Below are positions 52,561-61,906 of a stretch of DNA of 64,000 bases, piece by piece (the stretch's first letter is position 1; the number at the start of each line of letters is the position of its first letter). The notes beneath the pieces are model-generated. The model searched no databases. It had not been told where the DNA came from and was given only the letters and a program-made list of their open reading frames with translations. The DNA is taken from the NCBI GenBank assembly GCA_029224465.1, contig JAQXUQ010000006.1, forward strand, positions 248,001 through 312,000. Reading direction: 5' to 3'. The DNA is from Bacillota bacterium. Lineage in GTDB: Bacteria; Bacillota; Clostridia; Lachnospirales; Lachnospiraceae. Both the position numbers and the translations under genes were made by a program.

Positions 52561-53676
52561 ATGGCTGGTTCTACAATCGGAAACATAGTGAAGCTTACAA
52601 CTTTCGGGGAATCCCATGGTCCGTGCATCGGCGCCGTGCTGGATGGCATCCCCGCGGGCATGGCGCTGTCGGAAGACGATATACAGCCTTATCTTGACAG
52701 GCGCCGCCCCGGAAAATCGAGCGTTACAACGGCAAGAAAAGAAGAGGACAAAGTACGGATCGTCTCCGGTATCTTTGAAGGCAAAACAACCGGCACGCCG
52801 ATTGCTCTTCTCATAGAAAACAACGATCAGCACTCTTCAGACTACGCGGAAATGCAGTCCATGTACCGGCCGGGACACGCGGATTTTACATATGACGCCA
52901 AGTACGGCTTCCGCGACTACAGAGGCGGCGGCAGATCTTCCGGCCGGGAAACCGCAGCCCGTGTCGCGGCAGGCGCGATTGCGGAAGTCTTTTTGAAGAA
53001 AGAGCTGGGCATCGACTTTTGTTTTTACACCGCAGCGATCGGCGACGTTGTCATCAGCCGGAAGAATTTTGACCGGGATGAAATTCTGCGTTGCGCGACC
53101 GCGATGCCGGATGATCAGGCAAATGCAAGGGCAGTCGCCCTTATCGAAGAGATGAAGAGCAGCCTGGATTCGGTCGGCGGCATGATCGAAGGAAGAATTA
53201 TCGGCGTCCCTGCGGGCATCGGAGATCCTGTTTTTAACAAACTGGACGCGCGGCTTTGCGGGGCACTGATGTCAATCGGCGCCGTAAAGGCCGCGGGGAT
53301 CGGCGACGGTATGTTCTGCTCCTACCGGACAGGCTCGCAGAACAATGACGTTTATACACTGGACGAGGACGGACGCGCAGTCAAAGTCTCCAATCATGGG
53401 GGCGGCATCTACGGCGGAATTTCCGACGGTGATGAAATCGTAGTCAGTGCTTATATCAAGCCGACCGCGTCGATCGCGAAAGCGCAGCCGGCGCTTGGAA
53501 GAGACGGCACCGTATCGGAGCTTATCATCCGCGGAAGACATGATCCCTGCATTGTGCCGCGCGCGGTTGTCGTCTGCGAATGCATGAGCGCTCTTACAAT
53601 TCTCGATGCCATGCTGATGAACATGAGCGCCCGCGCGCAAAGCGTGCGACGCTTTTATCTTGGAGACAATCAATGA
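52561..53676 (+). CDS. aroC: Chorismate synthase
   Basis: The enzyme (371 residues) makes chorismate from EPSP with reduced FMN as cofactor. Signatures run in order: TTFGESHGPCIG at the N-terminus, RRRPGKSS, the GHADFTYDAKYGFRDYRGGGRSSGRE region and SNHGGGIYGGISDG. It completes the shikimate path for which aroA is on the other strand at 14 kb. A strong GGAGGGG site precedes the start, and it overlaps tgt by four bases. Confidence 0.96.
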   Translation: MAGSTIGNIVKLTTFGESHGPCIGAVLDGIPAGMALSEDDIQPYLDRRRPGKSSVTTARKEEDKVRIVSGIFEGKTTGTPIALLIENNDQHSSDYAEMQSMYRPGHADFTYDAKYGFRDYRGGGRSSGRETAARVAAGAIAEVFLKKELGIDFCFYTAAIGDVVISRKNFDRDEILRCATAMPDDQANARAVALIEEMKSSLDSVGGMIEGRIIGVPAGIGDPVFNKLDARLCGALMSIGAVKAAGIGDGMFCSYRTGSQNNDVYTLDEDGRAVKVSNHGGGIYGGISDGDEIVVSAYIKPTASIAKAQPALGRDGTVSELIIRGRHDPCIVPRAVVVCECMSALTILDAMLMNMSARAQSVRRFYLGDNQ

Positions 53677-54845
53677 CACAAAACAATATCACACAGACAC
53701 CGGATTACCGCTACGAACTGCTGAAGACCGAGGGAATGGCCAAACGCGCCAGAGTGACGACCGTACACGGCGTGATCGAGACCCCCGTTTTTATGAATGT
53801 AGCGACTGCCGGTGCGATCAAGGGCGGTCTTTCCGCGAAAGATCTTGAGACCATAGACACGCAGGTCATGCTCTGCAACACGTACCACCTGCATGTGCGG
53901 ACCGGAGATGAAATTATTAAGGAACTCGGCGGCCTGCACCGGTTCACGACCTGGAGTCATCCGATTCTGACGGATTCCGGCGGGTTTCAGGTGTTTTCCC
54001 TGACGGACCTGCGAAAAATCAAGGAAGAGGGTGTACGCTTTCATTCCCATGTTGACGGGCGAATTATATTTATGGGACCGGAAGAGTCCATGCAGATTCA
54101 GGCAAATCTCGGCTCCACGATCGCGATGGCTTTCGACGAGTGCCCGCCGGCGCTTGCGGAGAGAGATTATGTTGTAAATTCCGTAGCGAGAACGGAGCGG
54201 TGGCTCCTTCGCAGCCAGGCGAAGATGCGGGAGCTCAAGGAGCAGCAAGGAGCGGTCAATCCGCACCAGCTTTTATTCGGCATCAATCAGGGCGCGATTT
54301 TTCATGACATCCGCATAGAAAACGCCAAACGCATCGCGGATATGGACCTTGACGGCTACGCGGTCGGCGGGCTTGCGGTCGGTGAAACCCACGAACAGAT
54401 GTATTCGGTTCTCGAAGCCGTCACACCGTATCTGCCCGTAAACAAGCCTACGTACCTGATGGGTGTGGGCACGCCGCAGAACATTCTCGAAGGTGTGGCA
54501 AGAGGTATCGACTTTTTCGACTGCGTTTATCCGAGCCGTAACGGACGGCATGGAAACCTGTATACGAATCACGGAACGCTGCGCATCCGTAATGCCCGAT
54601 TTGAAAAAGACATGCGGCCGGTTGACCCGGACTGCGGCTGTCCTGTCTGCCGCCGTTATTCAAGGGCTTATATCCGGCATCTTTTAAAAGCCGATGAAAC
54701 ACTGGGACTGCGGCTGTGCGTTATGCACAATCTGTATTTTTACAATCATCTGATGCAGGAGATCCGGGACGCTCTGGACGCGGGAATTTTCGAAGATTAT
54801 AAGAGAAGAAAGCTCTTTGACCTGTCGCAGGACTGTGCGGATTAG
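53673..54845 (+). CDS. tgt: tRNA-guanine transglycosylase (queuine tRNA-ribosyltransferase)
   Basis: The enzyme (390 residues) exchanges guanine-34 for preQ1 in tRNAs for Asn, Asp, His and Tyr. The substrate-site aspartate lies in ILTDSGGFQVFS, the catalytic nucleophile aspartate in DFFDCVYPSRNGRHG, and the zinc site CGCPVC-x-R..H near residue 310-325 is complete. The start at 53673 forms an ATGA overlap with aroC and has GGAG upstream; a longer open frame inside aroC is not the start. yajC follows, as is common. Confidence 0.96.
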   Translation: MTQNNITQTPDYRYELLKTEGMAKRARVTTVHGVIETPVFMNVATAGAIKGGLSAKDLETIDTQVMLCNTYHLHVRTGDEIIKELGGLHRFTTWSHPILTDSGGFQVFSLTDLRKIKEEGVRFHSHVDGRIIFMGPEESMQIQANLGSTIAMAFDECPPALAERDYVVNSVARTERWLLRSQAKMRELKEQQGAVNPHQLLFGINQGAIFHDIRIENAKRIADMDLDGYAVGGLAVGETHEQMYSVLEAVTPYLPVNKPTYLMGVGTPQNILEGVARGIDFFDCVYPSRNGRHGNLYTNHGTLRIRNARFEKDMRPVDPDCGCPVCRRYSRAYIRHLLKADETLGLRLCVMHNLYFYNHLMQEIRDALDAGIFEDYKRRKLFDLSQDCAD

Positions 54846-54847
54846 AC

Positions 54848-54877
54848 TTGCAACGCCTGCGCACTTTGTTGTATAGT
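54848..54877 (+). promoter_or_regulatory. Probable promoter for yajC
   Basis: TTGCAA (54848-54853), 18-bp spacer, TATAGT (54872-54877) about 30 bp upstream of the yajC start. Confidence 0.5.
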
Positions 54878-54906
54878 AAACGAAATGCATTTGATTGGAG
54901 GATCTT

Positions 54907-55236
54907 ATGAACTCATTACTGCTTACAAGCACACAGGGAAGCACGATGCTGATGATTGTATATCTGGTTGTCATTGTCGCTTTCTTCTGGTTTTTCTTTA
55001 TCCGTCCGCAGCGCAAGGAAGAGCGCAAGAAGAACGAGATGCTCGCGCAGCTGGCTGTCGGAGACAGCGTCCTGACCTCGTCGGGATTTTACGGCATTGT
55101 CATTGACATCAGTGACGATACAGTCATTGTAGAATTCGGCAACAACAAAAACTGCCGCATTCCGATGCAGAAGGCGGCAATCGTACAGATCGAGAAGCCG
55201 GAAGACGCATCTGATGACAAGTCGTCCGCACAGTAA
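54907..55236 (+). CDS. yajC: Preprotein translocase accessory subunit YajC
   Basis: The protein (109 residues) has one N-terminal membrane helix (about 14-34, ending FFFIRPQRKEE, the family signature) and a small cytosolic beta domain (about 45-90). It associates with SecDF in other bacteria. A perfect GGAGG supports ATG 54907; the TTG twelve bases earlier overlaps that ribosome site. secD and secF do not follow; two terminators do. Confidence 0.93.
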   Translation: MNSLLLTSTQGSTMLMIVYLVVIVAFFWFFFIRPQRKEERKKNEMLAQLAVGDSVLTSSGFYGIVIDISDDTVIVEFGNNKNCRIPMQKAAIVQIEKPEDASDDKSSAQ

Positions 55237-55241
55237 TACGT

Positions 55242-55273
55242 ATGCAGTCCGGAGGATAACGGACCTGCATTTT
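55242..55273 (+). terminator. First of two tandem hairpins after yajC
   Basis: ATGCAG-TCCG pairs with CGGA-C-CTGCAT with one bulged base, and TTT follows. Confidence 0.6.
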
Positions 55274-55277
55274 CCAG

Positions 55278-55304
55278 AAAGAAGGCTTTCCGGCCTTCTT
55301 TTTG
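55278..55304 (+). terminator. Main terminator after yajC
   Basis: AAAGAAGGC (55278-55286) pairs with GCCTTCTTT (55293-55301) around a six-base loop; the T-run continues to 55303. Confidence 0.88.
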
Positions 55305-55369
55305 TTTAAACATCTGAATTTATGGCGTTGAAGCAGTAGTGAAGTAAAGCGTCAGAGAGAGGGGAAAAC

Positions 55370-56485
55370 ATGGAACTTAACATAGCCTGCATTGCAGGAG
55401 ACGGAATCGGCCCGGAAATCGTAAGTCAGGCCAGAAAGGTACTGGACCGGGTCTGCGCGGTTTACGGTCATACGATTCATTATCATGATGTTTTAATGGG
55501 CGGGTGCTCCATTGATGCTTTCGGTGTTCCCCTCACGCAGGAAACCGTAGATATCTGCAAGGCACAGGACGCGGTTCTGATGGGATCCATCGGCGGCAAT
55601 CCTGCTGTTTCCCCGTGGTATCAGCTTGCGCCGGAAAAGCGTCCGGAGGCGGGTCTTCTGGCTCTCCGGAAGTCGCTTGGCCTGTTCGCAAACCTCCGGC
55701 CTGCTTATCTTTTCGAGCAGCTGCAGGATGCCTGCCCGCTTTCTGTAAGAGACGGGACGCGTTCTTTCGATCTTGTGATCGTAAGAGAGCTGACCGGAGG
55801 ACTGTATTTCGGCGAACGAAAGACAGAAACCATAGACGGCGTGCGGACTGCCGTGGATACGCTGCGCTATAGTGAAAAGGAAATCGAAAGAGTCGCGAGA
55901 AAGGCTTTTGAGATCGCGCGTGTAAGAAGAAAGAAGGTCACCAGCGTCGACAAGGCAAATGTCCTCGACACATCAAGACTCTGGCGGCAGGTCGTGCATG
56001 CGCTTTCAAACGAGTATCCGGATGTGACGGTAGAAGACATGCTGGTTGACAACTGCGCCATGCAGCTGGTCCACAATCCCGCTCAGTTCGATGTCATTCT
56101 GACCGAGAATATGTTCGGCGATATTCTCTCGGATGAGGCAAGCATGATCACCGGTTCGATCGGCATGCTGCCGAGCGCGTCCTTGAATGAAACGAGCTTC
56201 GGCCTGTATGAGCCTTCGCACGGCTCCGCACCGGATATTGCCGGTAAAAACATCGCAAACCCGATCGCGACCATCCTTTCGGCAGCGATGATGCTGCGCT
56301 ATTCATTCGGCCTTTCCGCCGAGGCGGATGCGGTTGAGAACGCGGTAAAAAGAACGCTGGAGGACGGCATCCGCAGCGCGGACCTGATGCCGCGGGAGAA
56401 GGAAAAGGCAAAGGACCTGCGTGCTCTCAGCTGCAGCAGTATGGGCGATGAAATCGCCGCAAGACTTGTATCGCCCCGAGCATAA
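55370..56485 (+). CDS. leuB: 3-isopropylmalate dehydrogenase
   Basis: This NAD-dependent enzyme (371 residues) performs the third step of leucine synthesis. CIAGDGIGPEI opens the fold, VRELTGGLYFG and SVDKANVL are the substrate-binding blocks, and TENMFGDILSDEAS contains the metal-binding aspartates; the NAD site HGSAPDIAGKNIANP is of the NAD type. A GAGAGGGG site supports the start. leuA, leuC and leuD are not here. The 60-bp leader is too short for a T-box. ilvD follows after 64 bases. Confidence 0.96.
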   Translation: MELNIACIAGDGIGPEIVSQARKVLDRVCAVYGHTIHYHDVLMGGCSIDAFGVPLTQETVDICKAQDAVLMGSIGGNPAVSPWYQLAPEKRPEAGLLALRKSLGLFANLRPAYLFEQLQDACPLSVRDGTRSFDLVIVRELTGGLYFGERKTETIDGVRTAVDTLRYSEKEIERVARKAFEIARVRRKKVTSVDKANVLDTSRLWRQVVHALSNEYPDVTVEDMLVDNCAMQLVHNPAQFDVILTENMFGDILSDEASMITGSIGMLPSASLNETSFGLYEPSHGSAPDIAGKNIANPIATILSAAMMLRYSFGLSAEADAVENAVKRTLEDGIRSADLMPREKEKAKDLRALSCSSMGDEIAARLVSPRA

Positions 56486-56549
56486 ATGATAGAATAAGCG
56501 TATTTCAGATAAAGCGGAAAAGAAGCCGCGGTCTTTGGAGGTAACCGAT

Positions 56550-58232
56550 ATGTTAAGTGACAACGTAAAGGAAGGCGTACAGCAGGCTCCGCACAGAAGC
56601 CTCTTCAACGCGCTTGGTTTCACAAAGGAAGAAATGAAGAAGCCGATGATCGGCATTGTCTGCTCTTACAATGAAATTATTCCCGGTCATATGAACCTCG
56701 ATAAAATCGCGCAGGCAGTCAAACTCGGCATTGCGGAAGCCGGCGGCATGCCCGTCATGTTTCCGGCAATTGCCGTCTGCGACGGTATTGCCATGGGGCA
56801 TGTCGGCATGAAATATTCGCTTGTTACAAGAGAGCTGATTGCCGATTCCACCGAGTGCATGGCCAAGGCGCATCAGTTCGACGGACTTGTCATGATTCCC
56901 AACTGTGACAAGAATGTTCCCGGCCTTTTAATGGCCGCAGCCAGAATTAATATTCCGACTGTCTTTGTTTCCGGCGGTCCTATGCTTGCGGGACATGTCG
57001 GCGGAAGGAAGAGATCGCTGTCCTCGATGTTCGAAGCGGTCGGCGCATACGACGCCGGTAAGATCACAAGAGAGGAGCTTACGAATTTTGAGGAGAATGT
57101 CTGCCCGACCTGCGGCTCCTGCTCCGGCATGTACACGGCAAATTCGATGAACTGCCTGACAGAGGCCATCGGCATGGGACTTCGCGGAAACGGAACCATT
57201 CCGGCTGTTTATTCGGCAAGAATCCGCCTTGCCAAGGAAGCCGGCTACGCCGTGATGGACTGTGTCCGGAATAATATCCGTCCCAGAGACATCATGACAA
57301 AAGAAGCGTTTACCAACGCGCTTACCGTTGATATGGCGCTTGGATGCTCCACAAACACAATGCTGCATCTGCCGGCAATCGCCCACGAATGCGGCATCGA
57401 GCTGAACATGGAGTTTGCGAACAAGATTTCGGACAAGACACCGAACCTCTGCCATCTGGCACCCGCGGGCCCGACATACATGGAAGATCTGAACGAAGCC
57501 GGCGGCATTTACGCGGTCATGAAAGAGCTCACGAAAAAGAACCTTCTGTATCTGGACGGCTTAACCGTCACCGGCAGAACCACCGGTGAGAATATCGAAA
57601 AGGCGGTGAACAGGGACCCGGAAGTGATTCGTCCCATAGACAATCCGTTCATGCCAAACGGCGGCATCGCGGTGCTCAAAGGCAACCTCGCTCCGGATAC
57701 CGGTATCGTGAAGAGAAGCGCGGTCGCGCCCGAAATGATGAAGCACGAGGGACCGGCACGCGTCTTTGACTGCGAAGAAGACGCGATCAAGGCGATCACA
57801 ACCGGACAAATCCATGAAGGAGATGTCGTTGTCATACGCTATGAAGGCCCCAAGGGCGGCCCGGGCATGAGAGAAATGCTCAATCCCACCTCGGCAATCA
57901 TAGGCATGGGCCTTGGTTCCACGGTCGCTCTGATCACAGACGGCCGTTTCTCCGGGGCATCCAGAGGCGCCGCGATCGGACACGTTTCACCGGAAGCCGC
58001 GGTCGGAGGACCGATCGCTCTTGTACACGAAGGAGATATCATCTCGATTGATATCCCTGCGAATAAACTGGAGCTGAAGGTGCCGGATGAAGAACTTGCG
58101 GCAAGACGCGCGCAGTGGAAGCCCAGAAAGCCCAGAATTACCGACGGGTATCTTTTAAGATATCAGGCACTGGTTACAAGCGGCAACAGGGGAGCGGTAC
58201 TGGAACTTCCCGAAGAACTCAGAACCTTTTAA
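56550..58232 (+). CDS. ilvD: Dihydroxy-acid dehydratase
   Basis: The enzyme (560 residues) dehydrates dihydroxy-acids to 2-keto acids in valine, isoleucine and leucine synthesis, using an iron-sulfur cluster. Cluster cysteines are in NCDKNVPG and [23 protein letters not shown] and [13 protein letters not shown] near the C-terminus are typical. GGAGG eight bases upstream supports ATG 56550; the TTG at 56535 lies just upstream of that site. It is 18 bases from ilvB. Confidence 0.97.
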   Translation: MLSDNVKEGVQQAPHRSLFNALGFTKEEMKKPMIGIVCSYNEIIPGHMNLDKIAQAVKLGIAEAGGMPVMFPAIAVCDGIAMGHVGMKYSLVTRELIADSTECMAKAHQFDGLVMIPNCDKNVPGLLMAAARINIPTVFVSGGPMLAGHVGGRKRSLSSMFEAVGAYDAGKITREELTNFEENVCPTCGSCSGMYTANSMNCLTEAIGMGLRGNGTIPAVYSARIRLAKEAGYAVMDCVRNNIRPRDIMTKEAFTNALTVDMALGCSTNTMLHLPAIAHECGIELNMEFANKISDKTPNLCHLAPAGPTYMEDLNEAGGIYAVMKELTKKNLLYLDGLTVTGRTTGENIEKAVNRDPEVIRPIDNPFMPNGGIAVLKGNLAPDTGIVKRSAVAPEMMKHEGPARVFDCEEDAIKAITTGQIHEGDVVVIRYEGPKGGPGMREMLNPTSAIIGMGLGSTVALITDGRFSGASRGAAIGHVSPEAAVGGPIALVHEGDIISIDIPANKLELKVPDEELAARRAQWKPRKPRITDGYLLRYQALVTSGNRGAVLELPEELRTF

Positions 58233-58250
58233 TTTTAAGGAGCATCTAAC

Positions 58251-59936
58251 GTGCAGTTAAACGGATCGGAAATTCTCATGCAGTGCCTGCTGGAGCAGGG
58301 AGTGGACACGGTCTTCGGTTATCCCGGCGGCGCGATCCTGAATGTCTATGACGCACTTTATAAGTACAGCGACAAGATCAGGCATATTCTGACCAGCCAC
58401 GAGCAGGGGGCAGCCCACGCGGCCGACGGGTACGCGAGAGCCTCCGGCAAGGTGGGGGTATGCATGGCCACTTCCGGTCCCGGAGCAACAAATCTGGTAA
58501 CCGGTATTGCGACCGCATTTATGGATTCTGTTCCCATGGTCGCGATTACCTGCAATGTTACGCTTCCTCTGCTGGGCAAGGATTCCTTTCAGGAAGTGGA
58601 CATTGCCGGCATCACAATGCCGATTACCAAGCACGGATTTATTGTAAAGGATGTGACGAAGCTTGCGGAAACCGTCCGCTCTGCCTTTCGTATCGCGCGG
58701 AGCGGCCGTCCGGGGCCGGTTCTCATTGACATTACAAAAGATGTCACGGCAGCTGTCACGGATTTTGAGCCGCAGCAGCCTGCACTTTATCTGGAGAATC
58801 CGGCGTCTCAGTATACGGAGGAAGATATCAGCCGGGCTGCGCGCATGATCCGCGAAGCGAAGAAGCCGTTTGTCTATGTCGGCGGAGGCGGTGTCATTTC
58901 CGGCGCAGACCAGGAGATCCGGGAACTCGTTTCCAGAATCGACGCGCCTGTCTGTGACACACTGATGGGAAAGGGCGTGATTGACGGCCATGACCCGCAT
59001 TATACCGGAATGATCGGCATGCACGGGACGAAGGCTTCGAATCTCGGCGTATCCGCCTGTGATCTTCTGATTGTACTGGGATCGCGCTTTTCCGACCGTC
59101 AGATCGGCAGTCCCAGAACCTTTGCGCAGAACGCGAAGATCCTGCAGATTGATATCGACGACGCGGAAGTCAATAAGAACATACATGTTGACAAAGCCCT
59201 CGTAGGGGACCTTAAGGAAATTCTGGAAAAGCTCCTGCCGGAGATTTCTCCCTCGGTCCATGTAGAATGGATGCGGCATATTCAGGAGCTTAAAAAGAAA
59301 TATCCTCTGTGCTACGCGAAGGACAGGCTGACCTGCCCGATGGTCATCGAAAAGCTGGATGAACTGACAAAAGGGCAGGCAATCATCACAACCGATGTCG
59401 GTCAGCATCAGATGTGGGCAGCACAGTATTATACCTATTCACGGCCGCGTACCTTCATTACAAGCGGCGGACTCGGTACGATGGGATACGGACTCGGTGC
59501 CGCGATCGGCGCGAAGACCGCGGCACCCGATAAAACGGTTATTAACATCGCGGGAGACGGGTGCTTCCGCATGAACATGAACGAGCTTGCGACAGCGTCG
59601 CGCTATGGCATTAAAGTGATCGAGGTCGTCATCAACAATCAGGTCCTCGGCATGGTCAGACAGTGGCAGACACTCTACTATGGAAAGCGCTATTCGGCAA
59701 CTGTTTTGCATGATAAGGTCGATTACTGTAAAGTGGCAGAAGCACTCGGCTGCATGGCTCTGCGCGTGAAAACAAAGGAAGAGCTGGAGCCTGCTCTTGT
59801 AAAGGCACTGAGGGCGGACGGACCGGTGCTCGTTGACTGCGTCATTGAAGAAGATGACAAGGTGTTCCCGATGGTTTCGCCGGGAACTTCCATCGAAGAT
59901 GTTTTTGATGAGAAGGACCTTAACAATAAAAATTAA
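58251..59936 (+). CDS. ilvB: Acetolactate synthase, large catalytic subunit
   Basis: This thiamine-diphosphate enzyme (561 residues) condenses pyruvate with pyruvate or 2-ketobutyrate. The cofactor glutamate Glu51 is in SHEQGAAHAADGYAR, GYPGGAILNVYDAL is the N-terminal signature, and the GDGCFRMNMNELATA segment through NNQVLGMVRQWQ is the ThDP/Mg site and the biosynthetic-type C-terminal block. The GTG start at 58251 has AAGGAG upstream. No regulatory ilvN gene follows; the next gene, 15 bases on, is a cell-wall enzyme. Confidence 0.95.
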   Translation: MQLNGSEILMQCLLEQGVDTVFGYPGGAILNVYDALYKYSDKIRHILTSHEQGAAHAADGYARASGKVGVCMATSGPGATNLVTGIATAFMDSVPMVAITCNVTLPLLGKDSFQEVDIAGITMPITKHGFIVKDVTKLAETVRSAFRIARSGRPGPVLIDITKDVTAAVTDFEPQQPALYLENPASQYTEEDISRAARMIREAKKPFVYVGGGGVISGADQEIRELVSRIDAPVCDTLMGKGVIDGHDPHYTGMIGMHGTKASNLGVSACDLLIVLGSRFSDRQIGSPRTFAQNAKILQIDIDDAEVNKNIHVDKALVGDLKEILEKLLPEISPSVHVEWMRHIQELKKKYPLCYAKDRLTCPMVIEKLDELTKGQAIITTDVGQHQMWAAQYYTYSRPRTFITSGGLGTMGYGLGAAIGAKTAAPDKTVINIAGDGCFRMNMNELATASRYGIKVIEVVINNQVLGMVRQWQTLYYGKRYSATVLHDKVDYCKVAEALGCMALRVKTKEELEPALVKALRADGPVLVDCVIEEDDKVFPMVSPGTSIEDVFDEKDLNNKN

Positions 59937-59951
59937 GCATCCGGAGGCACA

Positions 59952-60788
59952 ATGAACAGACACTCCTTCCAAATAACGGCTTTTCTGCTGGCACTGTTTC
60001 TTATGACAGGTGCGATGTCATTAACCGGTATCCGCGCGGATGCTGCCGTACTTCCCGCAAAACCGGACTGCCGCATTACTTATCAGTTTGAAAACGGCGG
60101 TGCCTATACGATCGGGCCGGATCTGGCCATGACCATGATGATGACAAATCCGGACGGTTCGTATTACATTGACCCCGCAACAGGATACTATGTCGTCGAT
60201 CTGAACAAGATGGACGCGTTTTTCTCGGGGCTTTCGTATCTTTATCCGGCCGCGGGGAAAAGCTCGCCTGCGTTCCGCACGACAAGCGGGGATGTCCTGC
60301 AGCTCAGCGGTATTCAGCAGTACGGATATCTGGACACAGAAGCGGAGAAAAATTATCTTTCGAATGCCATTATGCTGCAGAAGAAGGAGAATCATAAACC
60401 GCAGATGACGGCGGGTGGAACCTATATCGAAATTGATATCACGAACCAGAAGCTGTACTATTATGAGAACGGCGTCTGCCGCGCGGCAACCGACATTGTT
60501 ACCGGGAATCACCGTCTGCACAGAGATACGCCGACCGGTGTGTTCAAAGTCCGGGCCAAACAAACCAATGTAAATCTTGTCGGCAAAGACTATGTGTCCT
60601 TCGTAACCTACTGGATGCCGATTGTCGGCAACAGCATCGGTATTCATGACGCATCCTGGAGAAGTAAATTCGGCGGAAGCATCTATCTGACAAACGGATC
60701 ACACGGCTGCATCAACGTGCCGCCTTCTGTAATGAAAGATCTGTTTCCGATGGTAAAACGGGGAACAACCGTAGTTGTTTTCCAGTAA
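59952..60788 (+). CDS. Secreted L,D-transpeptidase (YkuD domain)
   Basis: The protein has 278 residues. An N-terminal signal peptide or anchor (about 8-32, ending near ADAA) precedes a domain of about 100 residues that resembles the substrate or linker region of Firmicute L,D-transpeptidases. The YkuD catalytic domain (about 155-278) carries IGIHDA and the SHGCINV motif with catalytic His251 and Cys253. It probably makes 3-3 cross-links or trims peptidoglycan peptides. A GGAGG site lies in the 15-base gap after ilvB, so it is likely co-transcribed with amino-acid genes by accident of order. Confidence 0.92.
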   Translation: MNRHSFQITAFLLALFLMTGAMSLTGIRADAAVLPAKPDCRITYQFENGGAYTIGPDLAMTMMMTNPDGSYYIDPATGYYVVDLNKMDAFFSGLSYLYPAAGKSSPAFRTTSGDVLQLSGIQQYGYLDTEAEKNYLSNAIMLQKKENHKPQMTAGGTYIEIDITNQKLYYYENGVCRAATDIVTGNHRLHRDTPTGVFKVRAKQTNVNLVGKDYVSFVTYWMPIVGNSIGIHDASWRSKFGGSIYLTNGSHGCINVPPSVMKDLFPMVKRGTTVVVFQ

Positions 60789-60811
60789 ATAGAAAAGAGG
60801 AGTGAAGTATT

Positions 60812-61891
60812 ATGGGACGTGTTTATAACTTTTCTGCAGGGCCCGCCATGCTGCCGGAAGAAGTGCTCCGGCAGGCAGCGGATGAGATGCTGGATTACCA
60901 TGGATCAGGGATGTCCGTGATGGAAATGAGCCACCGCGGTAAAGTTTACGACAAGATCATCAAGGAAGCCGAGAAGGATTTCCGCGAGCTGGTCGGTGTC
61001 CCGGACAATTACCGCGTTCTGTTCCTGCAGGGCGGCGGCTCCACGCAGTTCGCGATGGTTCCCATGAACCTTACAAAGAACGGCACGGCAGCATATGTCA
61101 TCACCGGCAACTGGGCGAAGAAAGCGGCAGAAGAGGCAGAGCGTTATACGAAGGTTGTACGCGTTGCTTCTTCCGCGGACAGAAATTACACCTATATTCC
61201 GGACTGCAGTGATCTGGATATTCCGGAGGACGCGGATTATCTGTATATCTGCGAAAACAACACAATTTACGGTACCGAATATAAGGAACTGCCCGATACA
61301 AAGGGGCATCTTCTTGTCGCGGATGTCAGTTCCAACTTCCTTTCCCGCCCGATTGACGTAACAAAGTACGGAATGTTCTTCGGCGGTGTACAGAAGAATG
61401 TAGGTCCCGCAGGCGTAACCATCGCTGTTATCAGGGATGATCTCATTCGTGAGGATCTGCCGGAATATGTTCCGACCATGCTCCGCTACAAGACGCACGC
61501 GGACAAAGATTCCCTCTACAACACACCGCCCTGCTACAATATCTATATCTGCGGTCTTGTTTTCAAGTGGCTGAAGAAACAGGGCGGCCTCGAAGCCATG
61601 GATCAGAGAAACAAGGCGAAGGCAAAGATCTTCTATGATTATCTGGATTCTTCCTCCCTCTTCAAAGGAACCGTTGAGCCGAAGGACCGTTCTTATATGA
61701 ACGCGCCGTTTGTAACCGGTGACAAGGATCTTGACGCGGAGTTCGTCAGGGAAGCTGAAGCGCAGGGCTTTGTATCTTTAAAGGGACACCGCACGGTTGG
61801 CGGTATGAGAGCGTCCATGTACAATGCAATGCCGGTGGAAGGCGTTGAAAAGCTCGTGGAATTCATGAAGGATTTTGAAGCCAGACACTGA
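60812..61891 (+). CDS. serC: Phosphoserine aminotransferase
   Basis: This PLP enzyme (359 residues) converts 3-phosphohydroxypyruvate to phosphoserine. YNFSAGPAMLPEEVL opens the protein, LQGGGSTQF is the phosphate-binding loop, DVSSNFLSRP precedes the PLP lysine in FFGGVQKNVGPAG, and GHRTVGGMRASMYNA closes the active site. AGGAGTG precedes the start. serA follows after 15 bases. Confidence 0.97.
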   Translation: MGRVYNFSAGPAMLPEEVLRQAADEMLDYHGSGMSVMEMSHRGKVYDKIIKEAEKDFRELVGVPDNYRVLFLQGGGSTQFAMVPMNLTKNGTAAYVITGNWAKKAAEEAERYTKVVRVASSADRNYTYIPDCSDLDIPEDADYLYICENNTIYGTEYKELPDTKGHLLVADVSSNFLSRPIDVTKYGMFFGGVQKNVGPAGVTIAVIRDDLIREDLPEYVPTMLRYKTHADKDSLYNTPPCYNIYICGLVFKWLKKQGGLEAMDQRNKAKAKIFYDYLDSSSLFKGTVEPKDRSYMNAPFVTGDKDLDAEFVREAEAQGFVSLKGHRTVGGMRASMYNAMPVEGVEKLVEFMKDFEARH

Positions 61892-61906
61892 GGGAGCGAT
61901 AGAGTC

